DNA of 64,000 nucleotides from Paludibacteraceae bacterium (GCA_017471175.1 JAFUVS010000010.1:1-64000); one strand, 5' to 3'. Counted from the first letter of the stretch, positions 18,806-29,498 are shown. The notes: generated by a model not told the origin, from the sequence alone. Made by a program: numbers and translations.

Positions 18806-19656
18806 GTAAGACAGAGAATGATACGGGCGAAACAAGTAAGCCGCTGATTGATTTTGATGCAGTGGTTCGCTCGCGTGCGCCGCACCTGCCGCGATTTATA
18901 AAAGAGTGGCTCAGGCGGATTGTGCATGTGGACGAGATGAATGCCTTTTACGACACTCATCAGGGGATATATGACTTTGATTTTGCGCGTGTCTATTTGG
19001 ACGAGGGTTTGCACTGCTCGGCAACGGTAGAGGGCGCGGAGAATATCCCGCAGGAGCGGAAACCGTTAGTATTTGTGAGCAACCATCCGTTGGGCGGCTT
19101 GGACGGGATTATACTCAGTCTGCTAATCGGTGAGCACAGGAACTACCATCTGAGGCTGATAGTGAATGATTTTCTGCTGTTTATCCGTCCGTTGGCAGGG
19201 TTGTTCGTGCCGGTGAACAAGGTGGGCAAACAGAGCAGAGAATATGCGAAGAAGCAGCAGGAGCTGTGGGAGTCGGATATGGATGTGCTGACGTTTCCCG
19301 CCGGAGCTTGCAGTCGGCTGCAACGGATAAAAGGCGAAGGGTTTGTAATCAAAGACTTGGAATGGAAGAGTTCGTTTATCCGGCATGCGGTGAAGACCGA
19401 AAGGGATGTGGTACCGATCTACTTTGAGGGGAAGAACTCGAACTTCTTCTATCGGTTGGCTTTTTTGCGCAAACTACTGCATATCAAGGTGAATATAGAG
19501 ATGCTGTACTTGGTGGACGAGATGTACGGGGCAAAGAACAAGCATTTTCGTGTGCGTGTGGGGCAGCCTATTCCTTACACTACTTTTGATAAGAGCCGCA
19601 CGCCTGATGAGTGGGCGGCTTGGGTCAAGGAGAAGGTGTATGCATTAAAAAAATGA
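18802..19656 (+). CDS. glsA: GlsA-like O-acyltransferase (glycine-lipid synthesis)
   Basis: This 284-residue PlsC-like acyltransferase probably transfers an acyl chain to the hydroxyl of an N-acyl-(3-hydroxy)acyl glycine precursor, the second step of glycine-lipid synthesis described in Bacteroides. The start was set to ATG 18802, which overlaps the previous stop (ATGA), rather than the longer reading from 18748. The catalytic block is NHPLGGLDG (H95, D101), so histidine and aspartate are five residues apart rather than the usual four (HX4D); I believe this spacing is normal for this Bacteroidota subfamily. The glsB-like gene follows after 58 nt with its own promoter. Confidence 0.75.
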   Translation: MSKTENDTGETSKPLIDFDAVVRSRAPHLPRFIKEWLRRIVHVDEMNAFYDTHQGIYDFDFARVYLDEGLHCSATVEGAENIPQERKPLVFVSNHPLGGLDGIILSLLIGEHRNYHLRLIVNDFLLFIRPLAGLFVPVNKVGKQSREYAKKQQELWESDMDVLTFPAGACSRLQRIKGEGFVIKDLEWKSSFIRHAVKTERDVVPIYFEGKNSNFFYRLAFLRKLLHIKVNIEMLYLVDEMYGAKNKHFRVRVGQPIPYTTFDKSRTPDEWAAWVKEKVYALKK

Positions 19657-19661
19657 TCGGG

Positions 19662-19693
19662 GTTGTATGAATGGTAAAATCTGCGTATCTTTG
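19662..19693 (+). promoter_or_regulatory. Bacteroidota promoter for glsB
   Basis: GTTG at 19662-19665 and TATCTTTG at 19686-19693 are separated by 20 bp, followed by GCGGCG and a start codon at 19715. Confidence 0.75.
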
Positions 19694-19714
19694 CGGCGTT
19701 AAAATGACATTCTG

Positions 19715-20713
19715 ATGAAAGATGTTATACCGCGCGTTAGTCGCGAATTGCTGAAGAAAGAATTGACGAAGAAGAATTTTCTTCGTCCTACGAATAAGGC
19801 TGACAACGAGATATACGATTTTGTGGCATCTGATGCGCCTAATCTGATGCGTGAAGTCGCCCGTTTGCGCGAACTGAGTTTCCGCACGGCAGGCGGTTCG
19901 ACCGGCGAGGAGATGGATATGGACGATATGGACACGATGCAGCCGCATCCGTATCACCAGTTGATCGTATGGGATCCGGTGAACGACGAAATCGTAGGCG
20001 GTTACCGCTACCTGCTATGCCGCAACTGCCAGTTCGACGAAAAGGGTCAGCCGCGTCTAACTTCCTCACATCTATACTATTACACGGACTATTTTATTCG
20101 CAACTACCTCCCCTACACCATCGAGTTGGGTCGCGCTTTTGTACAGCCGATGTACCAGAAGAGGGAGATGGGGAACAAGTCGCTGTATGCGTTGGACAAT
20201 ATATGGGACGGCATCGGGGCGGTGCTGTACAACCATCGGAACGATGTGCGCTACCTGATTGGCAAGGTAACGATGTATCCGCAGTACGATGCGCTGTCGC
20301 GCAACCTTGTGTATGCCTATCTGCGCCGGTTCCATAACGACCCGAAGGGCTTGTTCTACCCCTACAAGCCGATAGACATATCCGCCGAGGGTCAGGAGTT
20401 GGCAGACAATATCTTTGTGGGCGATGACCCGACGCTGAACTACCAATTGCTACAGCGTGCGCTGCGCGCAAGAGGTACGACCATACCGCCTATGTTCTCC
20501 GCTTACCTGAACGTAACCAACACGTTGCACTTCTTCGGCAACACAGTGAATGATGAGCTGTCGGATGCCTACGAGACGGGCATAATGGTGACGGTGGACG
20601 ACATCAAGGAGGACAAATGGACACGTTATATCGGAGCCTATATTCACTATCTGAAACATCTGTTTGCGGAACGCTCAATGAACAGGACGTCTATCTTGAC
20701 GGAAGAGCATTAG
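19715..20713 (+). CDS. glsB: GlsB-like N-acyltransferase (glycine-lipid synthesis)
   Basis: This 332-residue member of the OlsB/GNAT-type acyltransferases is predicted to N-acylate glycine with a 3-hydroxy fatty acid, the first committed step toward glycine lipids. Recognisable parts are ADNEIYDFVASDAPNLMREV near the N-terminus, the GGYRYLLC acceptor strand, the ELGRAFVQPMYQKRE acyl-donor segment (about 137-151) and a C-terminal helical half. In Bacteroides thetaiotaomicron glsB and glsA are neighbours; here the order is glsA then glsB, each probably able to be expressed separately. Confidence 0.78.
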   Translation: MKDVIPRVSRELLKKELTKKNFLRPTNKADNEIYDFVASDAPNLMREVARLRELSFRTAGGSTGEEMDMDDMDTMQPHPYHQLIVWDPVNDEIVGGYRYLLCRNCQFDEKGQPRLTSSHLYYYTDYFIRNYLPYTIELGRAFVQPMYQKREMGNKSLYALDNIWDGIGAVLYNHRNDVRYLIGKVTMYPQYDALSRNLVYAYLRRFHNDPKGLFYPYKPIDISAEGQELADNIFVGDDPTLNYQLLQRALRARGTTIPPMFSAYLNVTNTLHFFGNTVNDELSDAYETGIMVTVDDIKEDKWTRYIGAYIHYLKHLFAERSMNRTSILTEEH

Positions 20714-20734
20714 GGTCGCATAATCTCCCGCAAA

Positions 20735-20773
20735 TCACCTACTAATCACATACTAATCACCCGCTAATTACAT
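20735..20773 (+). repeat. Three imperfect 12-nt repeats
   Basis: Three degenerate units built on CTAATCAC or CTAATTAC, spaced about 12 nt, fill most of the gap between glsB and the YggS-like gene. No hairpin or promoter was recognised. Confidence 0.4.
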
Positions 20774-20783
20774 ACTCTACACC

Positions 20784-21473
20784 TTGCATACTATCGAAGA
20801 ACATATTGCGAAAATACGGGCTACCCTGCCTCAGGGCGTGGGGTTGCTGTGCGTCAGCAAGTTCCAGCCCGTGGAAGCCATTCGTGCGGCATGCGAAGCC
20901 GGCGAGAGAGATTTTGGCGAGAGCCGAGTACAAGAACTGCTCATCAAACAGGAGGCACTGCCGAAGGATATCCGTTGGCACTTTATCGGTCACTTGCAGA
21001 CCAACAAGGTGAAGCAGATTGTGCCGTTTGTGCATCTGATTCACAGCGTGGACAGCGAGCATCTGCTGCGCTGTATTGACCGCGAGGCGGAGAAAATAGG
21101 ACGGACTGTGGATGTGCTGCTTGAGTTGCATGTGGCACGTGAAGAGAGCAAGACGGGCTTTACGCCGGAGGAATTGGACGCGCTGATTCGAGTGCTGCAA
21201 TCGGACGAGAACGCCTATCCGCATATTCGGGTACGCGGAGTGATGGGAATGGCGACGAATACGGACGATGTGGCGGAGTGGCGGCGGTGTTTCCGTGAGA
21301 TAGCCGCAGCGGGGAAACGATTGGGAGAGGCTCTTGGGGACAGTACAGGAGATCCGATGGTGATTTCGATGGGTATGTCGGAGGATTATCCGATAGCCGT
21401 TGAAGAGGGTTCGACGATGGTTCGCATCGGGTCGTCTATCTTCGGGGCAAGGGACTACACAACTGCCCGATAA
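20784..21473 (+). CDS. YggS family PLP-binding protein
   Basis: This 229-residue protein belongs to the YggS/PROSC family, single-domain fold-type III PLP carriers needed for vitamin B6 homeostasis. CVSKFQP carries the PLP lysine (K26), HFIGHLQTNK (about 72-81) and the phosphate-binding MGMSEDYPIAV and GSTMVRIGSSIFG regions are intact. The start appears to be TTG at 20784, because no ATG lies upstream in frame and the family normally begins 8-10 residues before the first helix as here. Confidence 0.9.
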   Translation: MHTIEEHIAKIRATLPQGVGLLCVSKFQPVEAIRAACEAGERDFGESRVQELLIKQEALPKDIRWHFIGHLQTNKVKQIVPFVHLIHSVDSEHLLRCIDREAEKIGRTVDVLLELHVAREESKTGFTPEELDALIRVLQSDENAYPHIRVRGVMGMATNTDDVAEWRRCFREIAAAGKRLGEALGDSTGDPMVISMGMSEDYPIAVEEGSTMVRIGSSIFGARDYTTAR

Positions 21474-21565
21474 TAAAAAAATCAGGCTACTAATACACAC
21501 AGGATAAAGGATATCAGAACCATAAAAGATTCCCAGCATAAAGAAAAACAGGCTCAAAACAATAG

Positions 21566-21578
21566 CCATTGGCAATGG
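21566..21578. repeat. 13-nt palindrome before the TonB receptor start
   Basis: CCATTG and CAATGG flank one base, 12 nt upstream of the ATG at 21591. It may be an operator or part of a translation-control hairpin. No TAnnTTTG box was seen in this 117-nt gap. Confidence 0.3.
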
Positions 21579-21590
21579 AAAAATAAGATT

Positions 21591-24080
21591 ATGCATTGGA
21601 GAAAGTTCATCATACTGTTTTTTTGTTTACTCTTGACTCTACCGGCAGCAGCAGAGCGGACGACGCGTGTGTATGGCTATGTATTGGATAGGCAAAACGT
21701 GGGTATCGAGTTGGTGAACGTGTATTTGGACGATGGCGTAACGGGTACGACGACCAATAAGAACGGCTACTACACCCTCGCTATTCCGATGCGGGACACG
21801 GTGTGTCTGACCTATTCTTTCCTTGGCTATACGACTCTCAAACAGTATATCTACACGGAGCAAGACGTTCTGAATGTGAACGTTGTGATGCAGGAGGAGA
21901 CGACGGCATTGGGCGAAGTGGAGGTAAAAGGGATACAGAAGCAGGAAGGGATGATGGACAGGACATCGACCGAGGTCATCCACCTGATGCCGGACGCTAC
22001 GGGCGGTTCGATAGAGAGCCTGCTCATCACGTTTGCGGGGGTGAACCAGAACAACGAACTGAGTACGCAATACAATGTGCGCGGGGGCAGTTTTGACGAG
22101 AACTCGGTGTATGTGAACGGGATGGAGATTCACCGTCCGTTGCTGCTACGGAGCGGGCAACAGGAGGGGCTGAGTTTCGTCAATCCGGATATGGTGGAGT
22201 CGGTGAGTTTCTCGGCAGGCGGCTTCACGGCAGAGTACGGAGACAAGATGTCGAGCGTATTGGATATCCGCTACAAACGCCCTACCCGCTTTGAGTCGGC
22301 GATGAGCCTGAGTCTGTTGGGCGCGAATGCGTACTTCGGTTGGGGCGACAGCGTACAAAGCCAGATGCACGGCGTGCGCTACAAGACGAGCAAATATATG
22401 TTAGGCGCGCTGCCGACCTCGGGCAACTACCAGCCGAACTACTTCGACTACCAGACGCAGATGACTTGGCGGCTGCCGCAGCAGTGGCAGTTGGCTTTCT
22501 TGGGCAACTTCTCGCTGAATAACTATACGTTCCTGCCGGACTCGGAGAGCGAGGGCTTCGGCTCCTATACGCAGGCGATGAACCGAACGATCTATTACGA
22601 GGGCAAAGAGAAAGACCGCTTCCTGACGACGTTCGGCGCGTTGAGCGCATCGAGGCAGTATGACCTGGCACGCGGGAAGGGAACGAAATCGCTATTGGAT
22701 ATAGGTTTCACGCTCAACGGGTTCTACACACGCGAACAGGAGACATACGACATATTAGGCGACTATATACTCTCGGAGCAATCGTTAGGCGGGACTAAAG
22801 CCACCGCCGAGCAACAGGGCGAGATTATGCGGGACAGCCTAAGCGACAGGAACGTAATAGCTGAGGGTATGAACCACGAGCATGCGCGCAACCAACTGCA
22901 AGCGGGCGTGATAGCGTTGTCGCACAGCGGTAAGTGGCAGGCGGCACAAAACACTTTATCGTGGGGAGTGAAAGGTCAGGCAGAACTGATTAGCGACCGC
23001 ATCAGCGAATGGGAATGGCGCGACTCGGCAGGGTACTCTATGCCGAACGACAATAGGACAATGCAACTGTTCTACACGATGAAAGGCGAGAACAGGATGC
23101 GCAGCGCGCGGATGGAAGCCTACATACAGGATGCGTACAAATGGAACACGGAGGCTGGGAACGTGATATTGACAGGGGGCGTAAGGCTCAACTGGTGGAA
23201 CTTCACGAACGAGGTGTTGGTATCGCCTCGTGCCAATGTGGTATGGTTCACGGGCAAGCAGCGAGACTTGGCTCTTCGCTTCGGGACGGGACTGTACTAC
23301 CAAGCCCCCTTCTACAAGGAGTTGCGCGACACGATGACGACCAACGGGGTGACACGTATCGTGCTGAACGACAGACTGAAAGCGCAACGGTCGGTACATA
23401 CGGTGGCGGGGTTGGACTATTATTTCCGCGCATGGGGCAGACCGTTCAAGTTCACGACCGAACTGTACGCCAAATACACCGACCGAATGGTGTCCTATAC
23501 GGTTGAGAACGTGCGCGTAAGGTACTCGGGCAAGAACGACAGCCGTGCCTATACATTGGGAGCGGATCTGAAACTATACGGCGAGTTGGTGCCCGGAGTG
23601 GACTCGTGGATTAGTTTTAGCGCGATGCGCAGCCGTATGCACATGGAAAATGATGTACATCACCTCGGCTGGTTCCCCACCCCGCAGGAGCAACGCTGGG
23701 CGGTAACGTTCTTCTTCCAAGACTATATCCCGAAGTTCCCGCAATACCGTCTGCACCTGAAGTTTATCTACTCGGAGGGTCTGCCTTTCGGCTATCCGCA
23801 CCGCGAGGATATGCGTTACTTGGGACACCTGTCCTCGTACAAGCGATTGGACGTAGGGGCGAGCCGCACTTTTTCGGCACAGACCGATAAGTTTATGCGC
23901 AAGGACGGAGCGAAACATATCGAATCGTGGAGCATCTACTTTGAGGTGTTCAATATAGTGGGCTGGAAGAATGTCAATTCGTACTACTGGATCTCTGCCG
24001 CCAACGGCAACCAATGGGCAAGCCCGAACTACCTGACGGGCAGGATGTATAACCTGCGCTTGGCTATCAACCTCAAATAA
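21591..24080 (+). CDS. TonB-dependent receptor with CarboxypepD-like N-domain
   Basis: This 829-residue outer-membrane protein has a signal peptide (about 1-21), then a carboxypeptidase-regulatory-like beta-sandwich (about 25-105: VYGYVLDRQNVGIELVNVYL, TTTNKNGYYTL). A plug domain follows (about 130-225: YNVRGGSFDENSVYVNGMEI, GGFTAEYGDKMSSVLDI), then a C-terminal 22-strand-type barrel. No SusD-like gene follows, so it is not a standard Sus-type glycan uptake pair. The substrate cannot be told. It precedes mutS by 28 nt. Confidence 0.9.
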   Translation: MHWRKFIILFFCLLLTLPAAAERTTRVYGYVLDRQNVGIELVNVYLDDGVTGTTTNKNGYYTLAIPMRDTVCLTYSFLGYTTLKQYIYTEQDVLNVNVVMQEETTALGEVEVKGIQKQEGMMDRTSTEVIHLMPDATGGSIESLLITFAGVNQNNELSTQYNVRGGSFDENSVYVNGMEIHRPLLLRSGQQEGLSFVNPDMVESVSFSAGGFTAEYGDKMSSVLDIRYKRPTRFESAMSLSLLGANAYFGWGDSVQSQMHGVRYKTSKYMLGALPTSGNYQPNYFDYQTQMTWRLPQQWQLAFLGNFSLNNYTFLPDSESEGFGSYTQAMNRTIYYEGKEKDRFLTTFGALSASRQYDLARGKGTKSLLDIGFTLNGFYTREQETYDILGDYILSEQSLGGTKATAEQQGEIMRDSLSDRNVIAEGMNHEHARNQLQAGVIALSHSGKWQAAQNTLSWGVKGQAELISDRISEWEWRDSAGYSMPNDNRTMQLFYTMKGENRMRSARMEAYIQDAYKWNTEAGNVILTGGVRLNWWNFTNEVLVSPRANVVWFTGKQRDLALRFGTGLYYQAPFYKELRDTMTTNGVTRIVLNDRLKAQRSVHTVAGLDYYFRAWGRPFKFTTELYAKYTDRMVSYTVENVRVRYSGKNDSRAYTLGADLKLYGELVPGVDSWISFSAMRSRMHMENDVHHLGWFPTPQEQRWAVTFFFQDYIPKFPQYRLHLKFIYSEGLPFGYPHREDMRYLGHLSSYKRLDVGASRTFSAQTDKFMRKDGAKHIESWSIYFEVFNIVGWKNVNSYYWISAANGNQWASPNYLTGRMYNLRLAINLK

Positions 24081-24108
24081 ACTTTTCTAAAAAACATTTT
24101 CAGCGCGT

Positions 24109-26718
24109 ATGAAAGAGACCCCGATGATGGAGCAGTTTCGCAAGATAAAAGAGCAATACCCCGATGCGTTGCTTCTCTTCCGCTGTGGAGACTTCTATGA
24201 GACCTATTCGGAAGATGCCGTAAAGGCTGCCAAGATACTGAATATCACGCTGACGCACCGCAATAACGGCAATTCGACACCTACGACGGAGATGGCGGGT
24301 TTTCCGTTTCACGCCTTGGACACGTACCTGCCTAAGTTAGTGCGTTCGGGGCTGCGCGTAGCGATATGCGACCAGTTGGAAGACTCTAAACTGACCAAGA
24401 AATTAGTGAAACGGGGGGTGACGGAATTGGTTACGCCCGGGCTGAACTACTCGGATGCCGCCACGCCTGCGAGGGAAAACAACTTCGTTAGTTGCGTACA
24501 TTTTGCGCCGGCTCAAAAGGGGCAACCGCAACATTTCGGCATCGCTTTCTTGGATATATCAACGGGTGAGTTTCTTGCCGCCGAGGGGAGTGCGGACTAT
24601 GCGGAGCGGCTGCTGTCATCGTTTGCGCCCAAGGAGGTGCTGTTCATACGCGATAAGAAACAGCAGTTTGAGGAGTTGTTCGGCACCAAGTATTTCACCT
24701 ACTGTTTGGAGGACTGGATGCTGACCACGGAGGCTTGTACGGAGCGGCTGAACAAGCAGTTCGGTACGCAGAGTCTGAAGGGTTTCGGCTTTGCTTCGCT
24801 GCCCAATGCCGTGATAGCTGCCGGCGGCATACTCCACTACCTTGATATGACGCAGCACTTGCAGACGGGTCATATCCAACATCTGAGCCGTATCGAAGCC
24901 GACCGCTACGTATGGTTGGATCCGTTCACGGTGCGCAACTTAGAAATCTTCGGTGCCCAAGCCGATGATCCGCATACGCTCTTCGGCATACTGAACCGCA
25001 CGCTCACGCCGATGGGCAGTCGTCTGATGCGCCGCTGGACGGGTATGCCGCTCAAAGAGTTGCGCCCGATACGGAACAGGCAACAGGTGGTGGAATATCT
25101 GTTCAAGCAGCCTAATGTAAGAGAGCTGCTGACGCAACAACTCAACGGGATGAGCGATGTGGAGCGATTGGTGAGCCGTCTGAGTACAGGGCGAATCAGT
25201 CCGCGTGAGATGGTGCATTTAGGTACTGTACTGCAAGCCATTGCGCCCATCAAGCAGGCTCTGATGCAGGCAGAGGACACCCCTTATCTGCATACGTTGG
25301 GCGAACAGATGACGCTCTGCAAGGAACTGGGCGAGAGAATCAAGAAGACGATGGCACTCAATCCGCCCTCGGTACAAGGACGACCGGATATGATCGGGCA
25401 GGGCGTGGACGAAGAATTGGACAACCTGCGCGATATTAGAAGCCACAGCAAAGAGTACGTGATGAAGATACAGCGCGATGAGGCAGAGCGGACGGGCATA
25501 CAGAGCCTGAAGATAGGCTTCAACAACGTGTTCGGCTACTACTTGGAGGTGCGCAATACGTATAAAGACCAAGTGCCACCGGAGTGGCTACGCAAGCAAA
25601 CCCTGGTCAATGCCGAACGCTACATAACCCCCGAACTGAAAGAGTACGAAGAGAAGATTTCGACCGCCGACGATAAGATACAGATTATAGAGAACCGTAT
25701 CTTCACCGACCTGATGCTCTTTGGCGGGAAGTATGCGGCTGACCTTCAGACAGATGCCAATATACTGGCACAAATAGACTGCCTGTTGAGTTTCGCGCTC
25801 GTAGCGGAAGAGTATCACTATGTATGCCCGGAGGTGAACAAAAGCCTGAAGATAGATATCCGTCAGGGGCGACACCCTGTCATTGAGCGGCACATGCCCG
25901 CAGGCGAGAGTTACGTAGCCAACGATGTGCTGTTAGACAATGAAAGTCAGCAGATTATTATGCTGACCGGTCCGAATATGGCGGGTAAGTCGGCATTGCT
26001 TCGTCAGACGGCACTGATCACACTGATGGCTCAAATGGGTTCGTTCGTTCCGGCAGATAGCGCGTCTATCGGATTGGTGGACAAGGTGTTTACGCGTGTG
26101 GGCGCGAGCGACAATATCACGTCGGGCGAATCGACCTTTATGGTGGAGATGAACGAGGCGGCAGGCATACTGAACAACCTGAGTGAGCGGTCGTTAGTGC
26201 TCTTTGACGAATTAGGACGTGGCACTTCGACCTACGACGGCATATCCATAGCGTGGGCCATCGTGGAGTACCTGCATGAGAACCGCTGCCACGCCAAGAC
26301 GCTGTTTGCCACCCACTACCACGAACTGAACGAGATGGAACGCACATTTGACAGGATACGCAACTACAACGTATCCGTTCGAGAAGCAGGCGGGAAAGTG
26401 ATCTTCCTGCGCAAATTAGTGCCGGGCGGGTCGGAACACAGTTTCGGTATCCACGTGGCACAATTGGCGGGTATGCCCAAGTCCATCGTGGAGCGCGCGA
26501 AAATCATTCTCTCCGACCTTGAAGGCAAACAGACCAACAAGGCGGGCGCATTGCAGTCCGCATCGCAACGAGAGGGATTGCAACTGTCGTTCTTCCAGTT
26601 GGACGACCCCGTGTTAGAACAAATACGCGATGAGGTGAAAGCACTGAACATCAATGCCATCACCCCTATCGAAGCACTAAATAAACTCTCTGAAATCAAA
26701 AAATTAGTCGGCGGATAG
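24109..26718 (+). CDS. mutS: DNA mismatch repair protein MutS
   Basis: This 869-residue protein recognises mismatches and recruits MutL. The mismatch-binding domain is at the start ([29 protein letters not shown], with the F-x-E motif in GDFYE), the lever and clamp domains lie in the middle, and the ATPase follows with Walker [12 protein letters not shown] near residue 621, FMVEMNEA, and Walker [13 protein letters not shown]. The C-terminal helical dimerisation tail is present. Length is normal. Confidence 0.97.
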   Translation: MKETPMMEQFRKIKEQYPDALLLFRCGDFYETYSEDAVKAAKILNITLTHRNNGNSTPTTEMAGFPFHALDTYLPKLVRSGLRVAICDQLEDSKLTKKLVKRGVTELVTPGLNYSDAATPARENNFVSCVHFAPAQKGQPQHFGIAFLDISTGEFLAAEGSADYAERLLSSFAPKEVLFIRDKKQQFEELFGTKYFTYCLEDWMLTTEACTERLNKQFGTQSLKGFGFASLPNAVIAAGGILHYLDMTQHLQTGHIQHLSRIEADRYVWLDPFTVRNLEIFGAQADDPHTLFGILNRTLTPMGSRLMRRWTGMPLKELRPIRNRQQVVEYLFKQPNVRELLTQQLNGMSDVERLVSRLSTGRISPREMVHLGTVLQAIAPIKQALMQAEDTPYLHTLGEQMTLCKELGERIKKTMALNPPSVQGRPDMIGQGVDEELDNLRDIRSHSKEYVMKIQRDEAERTGIQSLKIGFNNVFGYYLEVRNTYKDQVPPEWLRKQTLVNAERYITPELKEYEEKISTADDKIQIIENRIFTDLMLFGGKYAADLQTDANILAQIDCLLSFALVAEEYHYVCPEVNKSLKIDIRQGRHPVIERHMPAGESYVANDVLLDNESQQIIMLTGPNMAGKSALLRQTALITLMAQMGSFVPADSASIGLVDKVFTRVGASDNITSGESTFMVEMNEAAGILNNLSERSLVLFDELGRGTSTYDGISIAWAIVEYLHENRCHAKTLFATHYHELNEMERTFDRIRNYNVSVREAGGKVIFLRKLVPGGSEHSFGIHVAQLAGMPKSIVERAKIILSDLEGKQTNKAGALQSASQREGLQLSFFQLDDPVLEQIRDEVKALNINAITPIEALNKLSEIKKLVGG

Positions 26719-26730
26719 CCACTGCATAGT

Positions 26731-27774
26731 ATGACCTTATTACTTCTATTTCTACTTTTATCAATTGCGTTGTCGTTCCTCTGTTCGCTGTTGGAATCGA
26801 CCTTGATGTCCACTACGCTCAGTTACATTACGCTGCGTGAACAGGAAGGCTATAAGCCTGCCACACGCATGAAACAGTACAAGACCGAGCCGGACCAACC
26901 GTTAGCAGCCATACTGTCGTTCAACACGATAGCCAATACGGCGGGTGCTACCGCCGTGGGTCATCAAGCCACGATTGTCTTTCAGTCGCTGCCTATCGGC
27001 GTGGTGAGCGCGACGATGACGCTGCTCATTCTGATTTTTGCGGAAATCATCCCCAAGAAAATCGGCACTACCCACTGGAAGCACTTGATGGGCTTTGCAG
27101 CGGAAATGATACGTATTCTGATTGTGCTGATGTATCCGTTTGTGATGCTGTTCCGATGGATCGGTCGTCTCTTCCCGGACACGGACGAAGCGTCGGTGAG
27201 CCGCGATGAGGTAGTGGCGATGGCAAGCGTAGGCGAAGAGGAGGGCGTGATAGAAGAGGACGAGAACAAGTTCATCCATAATATCATACACATCGACGAC
27301 GTGAAGGCGAGCGATGTGATGACCCCGCGCGTGGTGGCAGCCATAGCAAGCGAGCAGATGACGCTCAGAGAGTACTACGATGATGACCAATATGACCACT
27401 TCTCGCGCATACCCGTCTATGCCGAGTCGCCGGAATACATAACAGGTTACGTGCTGCGCGACGATGCCTTGGAAGACTTGGCGGAGGATAACTTTACCAA
27501 AAAATTAGGCGAAATCAAGCGACCTATTCCCATCTACAACGAAGATATGTCGATTGGCGAGATTTTTGACCTGCTGCTTAAGGAGCGGAGCAAGATAGCC
27601 GCCATCATCGATGAATACGGCTGCTTTCAAGGCATATTGACGATGGAAGACATTATCGAAACCATCTTCGGGTTGGAGATTGTGGACGAGAACGACGAGA
27701 TAACGGATATGCAGGCGTATGCCCGCGAAAGGTGGCAACAACGGTTGAAACGATACAAGAAGGAAAAGAAATGA
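26731..27774 (+). CDS. CNNM/HlyC-type membrane protein with CBS pair
   Basis: This 347-residue protein has an N-terminal DUF21/CNNM transmembrane domain (about residues 1-150, three to four helices, with FNTIANTAGATAVG and FAEIIPKKIGTTH) and a CBS pair (about 190-320, VMTPRV through GILTMEDIIETIFGLEIVDE). Relatives act in Mg2+ transport or homeostasis. The extra CorC/HlyC C-terminal domain is absent, which is also true of short Bacteroidota members. It follows mutS by 12 nt, and its stop overlaps the next start (ATGA). Confidence 0.88.
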   Translation: MTLLLLFLLLSIALSFLCSLLESTLMSTTLSYITLREQEGYKPATRMKQYKTEPDQPLAAILSFNTIANTAGATAVGHQATIVFQSLPIGVVSATMTLLILIFAEIIPKKIGTTHWKHLMGFAAEMIRILIVLMYPFVMLFRWIGRLFPDTDEASVSRDEVVAMASVGEEEGVIEEDENKFIHNIIHIDDVKASDVMTPRVVAAIASEQMTLREYYDDDQYDHFSRIPVYAESPEYITGYVLRDDALEDLAEDNFTKKLGEIKRPIPIYNEDMSIGEIFDLLLKERSKIAAIIDEYGCFQGILTMEDIIETIFGLEIVDENDEITDMQAYARERWQQRLKRYKKEKK

Positions 27775-29492
27775 TTCTAACCGATAAGAGAGAGAGACGT
27801 TCGGCATTAGGGATGATGCTGTTTTTGGTGTCGCCGACGTTATTGGGGTTGATTATGGCAGACAACATCTCGTCTGCTGATTTTCGTTATATGGCGAATA
27901 CAACGGCAGGGGATATATGGGCATATATGCTGTACTTCACGGCGGGGATAGCGTGCTATGGGATGGGGTTAGCCTTTTTCAAGCGGCGGACGTTCTTCTA
28001 TATTGCGATGCTCACGTTCGTGCCTGCAGGTATCGATATCGTGCATCTGATTCTGAACGGAGCCACGACCTCCCTACTCTTTCTCTATACGTGCGCGATA
28101 GCCGAGCCGGGCGAGTTGTGGGAACTATTCACAACCTATTGGTGGGTGCTGGGGACGGCGATGACGCTGTGGACTATCTATTTGGTGCTCAACCGGCGAT
28201 ATATCAAAAACGAATATACGATTAAGAATCCCGTATGGCGTTACCTTATCGTTGGTTTGGGGCTGATTTTCTACGTCAGTTGCGGCAGAATGGAGCCTGT
28301 TCGCCGCTCCAATCCGACGAATATCTACCTTCAGACCGCCGAAATAATCCGCTTGCAGCGCACGATAAAGAACGCCGATGATGTGCTACGGAATTTTCGT
28401 TTCGGAGCGACTTATATGGGTGGTTCGGAAACGGATAAGTCAGAGGGGGAAGAGTTGGTGGTGTTCCTTGTGGGCGAAACCTCGCGCTACGACCACTGGC
28501 AGTTGAACGGCTACGAGCGCGCCACATCACCTCGTCTGATAGAACGCGGTGAGCAGATTTTGAGTTTCGACAGTTGTTACAGCGTGAGCAACCTGACCGC
28601 TGTGAGTGTGCCAATGATGCTTTCGCGCGCTACCCCTACTGAACAGGAGCGGCTGTATCAAGAAAAGAGCCTGCCGGAAGCGTTTGGGGAAGCGGGTTAT
28701 CGCACGGCGTGGATAGCCGACCAGAGCTTTACAAACGAGCAGTTGCTGCGAATCTCTTCCGCCTGCGATGCTTCATATTACTTTGAGGCGGGCAGCAAGT
28801 TGCAAAGGTCGTATATGGACTCGGTGCTGCTTGAACCGTTAGCTCAGGAGTTGCAAGCCTCCAAAGGACAAAAAGAGATGATTGTGATTCACTCTCTTGG
28901 TTGTCATTTCAAATACTCGGCGCGCTATCCGAAGTCGTTTAGCGTGTTTGAACCGGATTTGAAAGAACGGGACATACGCGCTATGATAGAAGATATGGAC
29001 ATAAAAAGCGGCAGGCTTATACGTGATCGAGTGGTGCTGAACGAAATAAGGGAATTGTTCGTCAATAGTTATGACAATGCCATCCTCTATACGGACTACT
29101 TTATCGATGCGGTCATCCGTCAGTTGGAGCAGACGGGCAGACCTGCGGTGTTGGTCTATGTGGGCGACCACGGGGAGAACCTCTTGGACGACGAGAAGAA
29201 TATGCTGATGCACGGAACGTACTACGGCAGCAAATACGAATACCACGTACCGCTGTTCGTATGGACTTCGCAGCAGTACCAGGAAGCCTATCCCAAACAA
29301 GTTCGGGCGATGCGGCAAAACAAAGACAAGGTATTCAGCACGATGCATCTTTTCCACTCGTTGCTTGACTTGGGGCATATCCGTATGGCGGATTGGGAGC
29401 CGACAAAAAGTTTGAGCAGCGACTCCTGCCGTGGGGAGCATCCGATTATCGGGTTGGATGCCAACCTCAAACCCAAAGAACTGCCTTTATAA
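27771..29492 (+). CDS. EptA-like phosphoethanolamine transferase
   Basis: With ATG at 27771, overlapping the previous stop, this is 573 residues. Five N-terminal membrane helices (about 10-180) precede a periplasmic sulfatase-fold domain. The catalytic set of EptA/MCR-type enzymes is present: GETSRYDHWQLNGYERATSP with the metal-binding E236, nucleophile T276 in SNLTAVSVP, and D466/H467 in GDHGE, followed by HGTYYG and YHVPLFVW. These enzymes transfer phosphoethanolamine from phosphatidylethanolamine to lipid A, which lowers the negative charge of the surface. The acceptor here is inferred, not shown. Confidence 0.88.
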   Translation: MILTDKRERRSALGMMLFLVSPTLLGLIMADNISSADFRYMANTTAGDIWAYMLYFTAGIACYGMGLAFFKRRTFFYIAMLTFVPAGIDIVHLILNGATTSLLFLYTCAIAEPGELWELFTTYWWVLGTAMTLWTIYLVLNRRYIKNEYTIKNPVWRYLIVGLGLIFYVSCGRMEPVRRSNPTNIYLQTAEIIRLQRTIKNADDVLRNFRFGATYMGGSETDKSEGEELVVFLVGETSRYDHWQLNGYERATSPRLIERGEQILSFDSCYSVSNLTAVSVPMMLSRATPTEQERLYQEKSLPEAFGEAGYRTAWIADQSFTNEQLLRISSACDASYYFEAGSKLQRSYMDSVLLEPLAQELQASKGQKEMIVIHSLGCHFKYSARYPKSFSVFEPDLKERDIRAMIEDMDIKSGRLIRDRVVLNEIRELFVNSYDNAILYTDYFIDAVIRQLEQTGRPAVLVYVGDHGENLLDDEKNMLMHGTYYGSKYEYHVPLFVWTSQQYQEAYPKQVRAMRQNKDKVFSTMHLFHSLLDLGHIRMADWEPTKSLSSDSCRGEHPIIGLDANLKPKELPL

Positions 29493-29498
29493 AATAAG

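Noticed and set aside
21591-24080. SusC-type glycan uptake receptor
   Set aside because: No SusD-like partner follows and the protein is shorter than typical SusC proteins, so I kept the general TonB-dependent receptor call.
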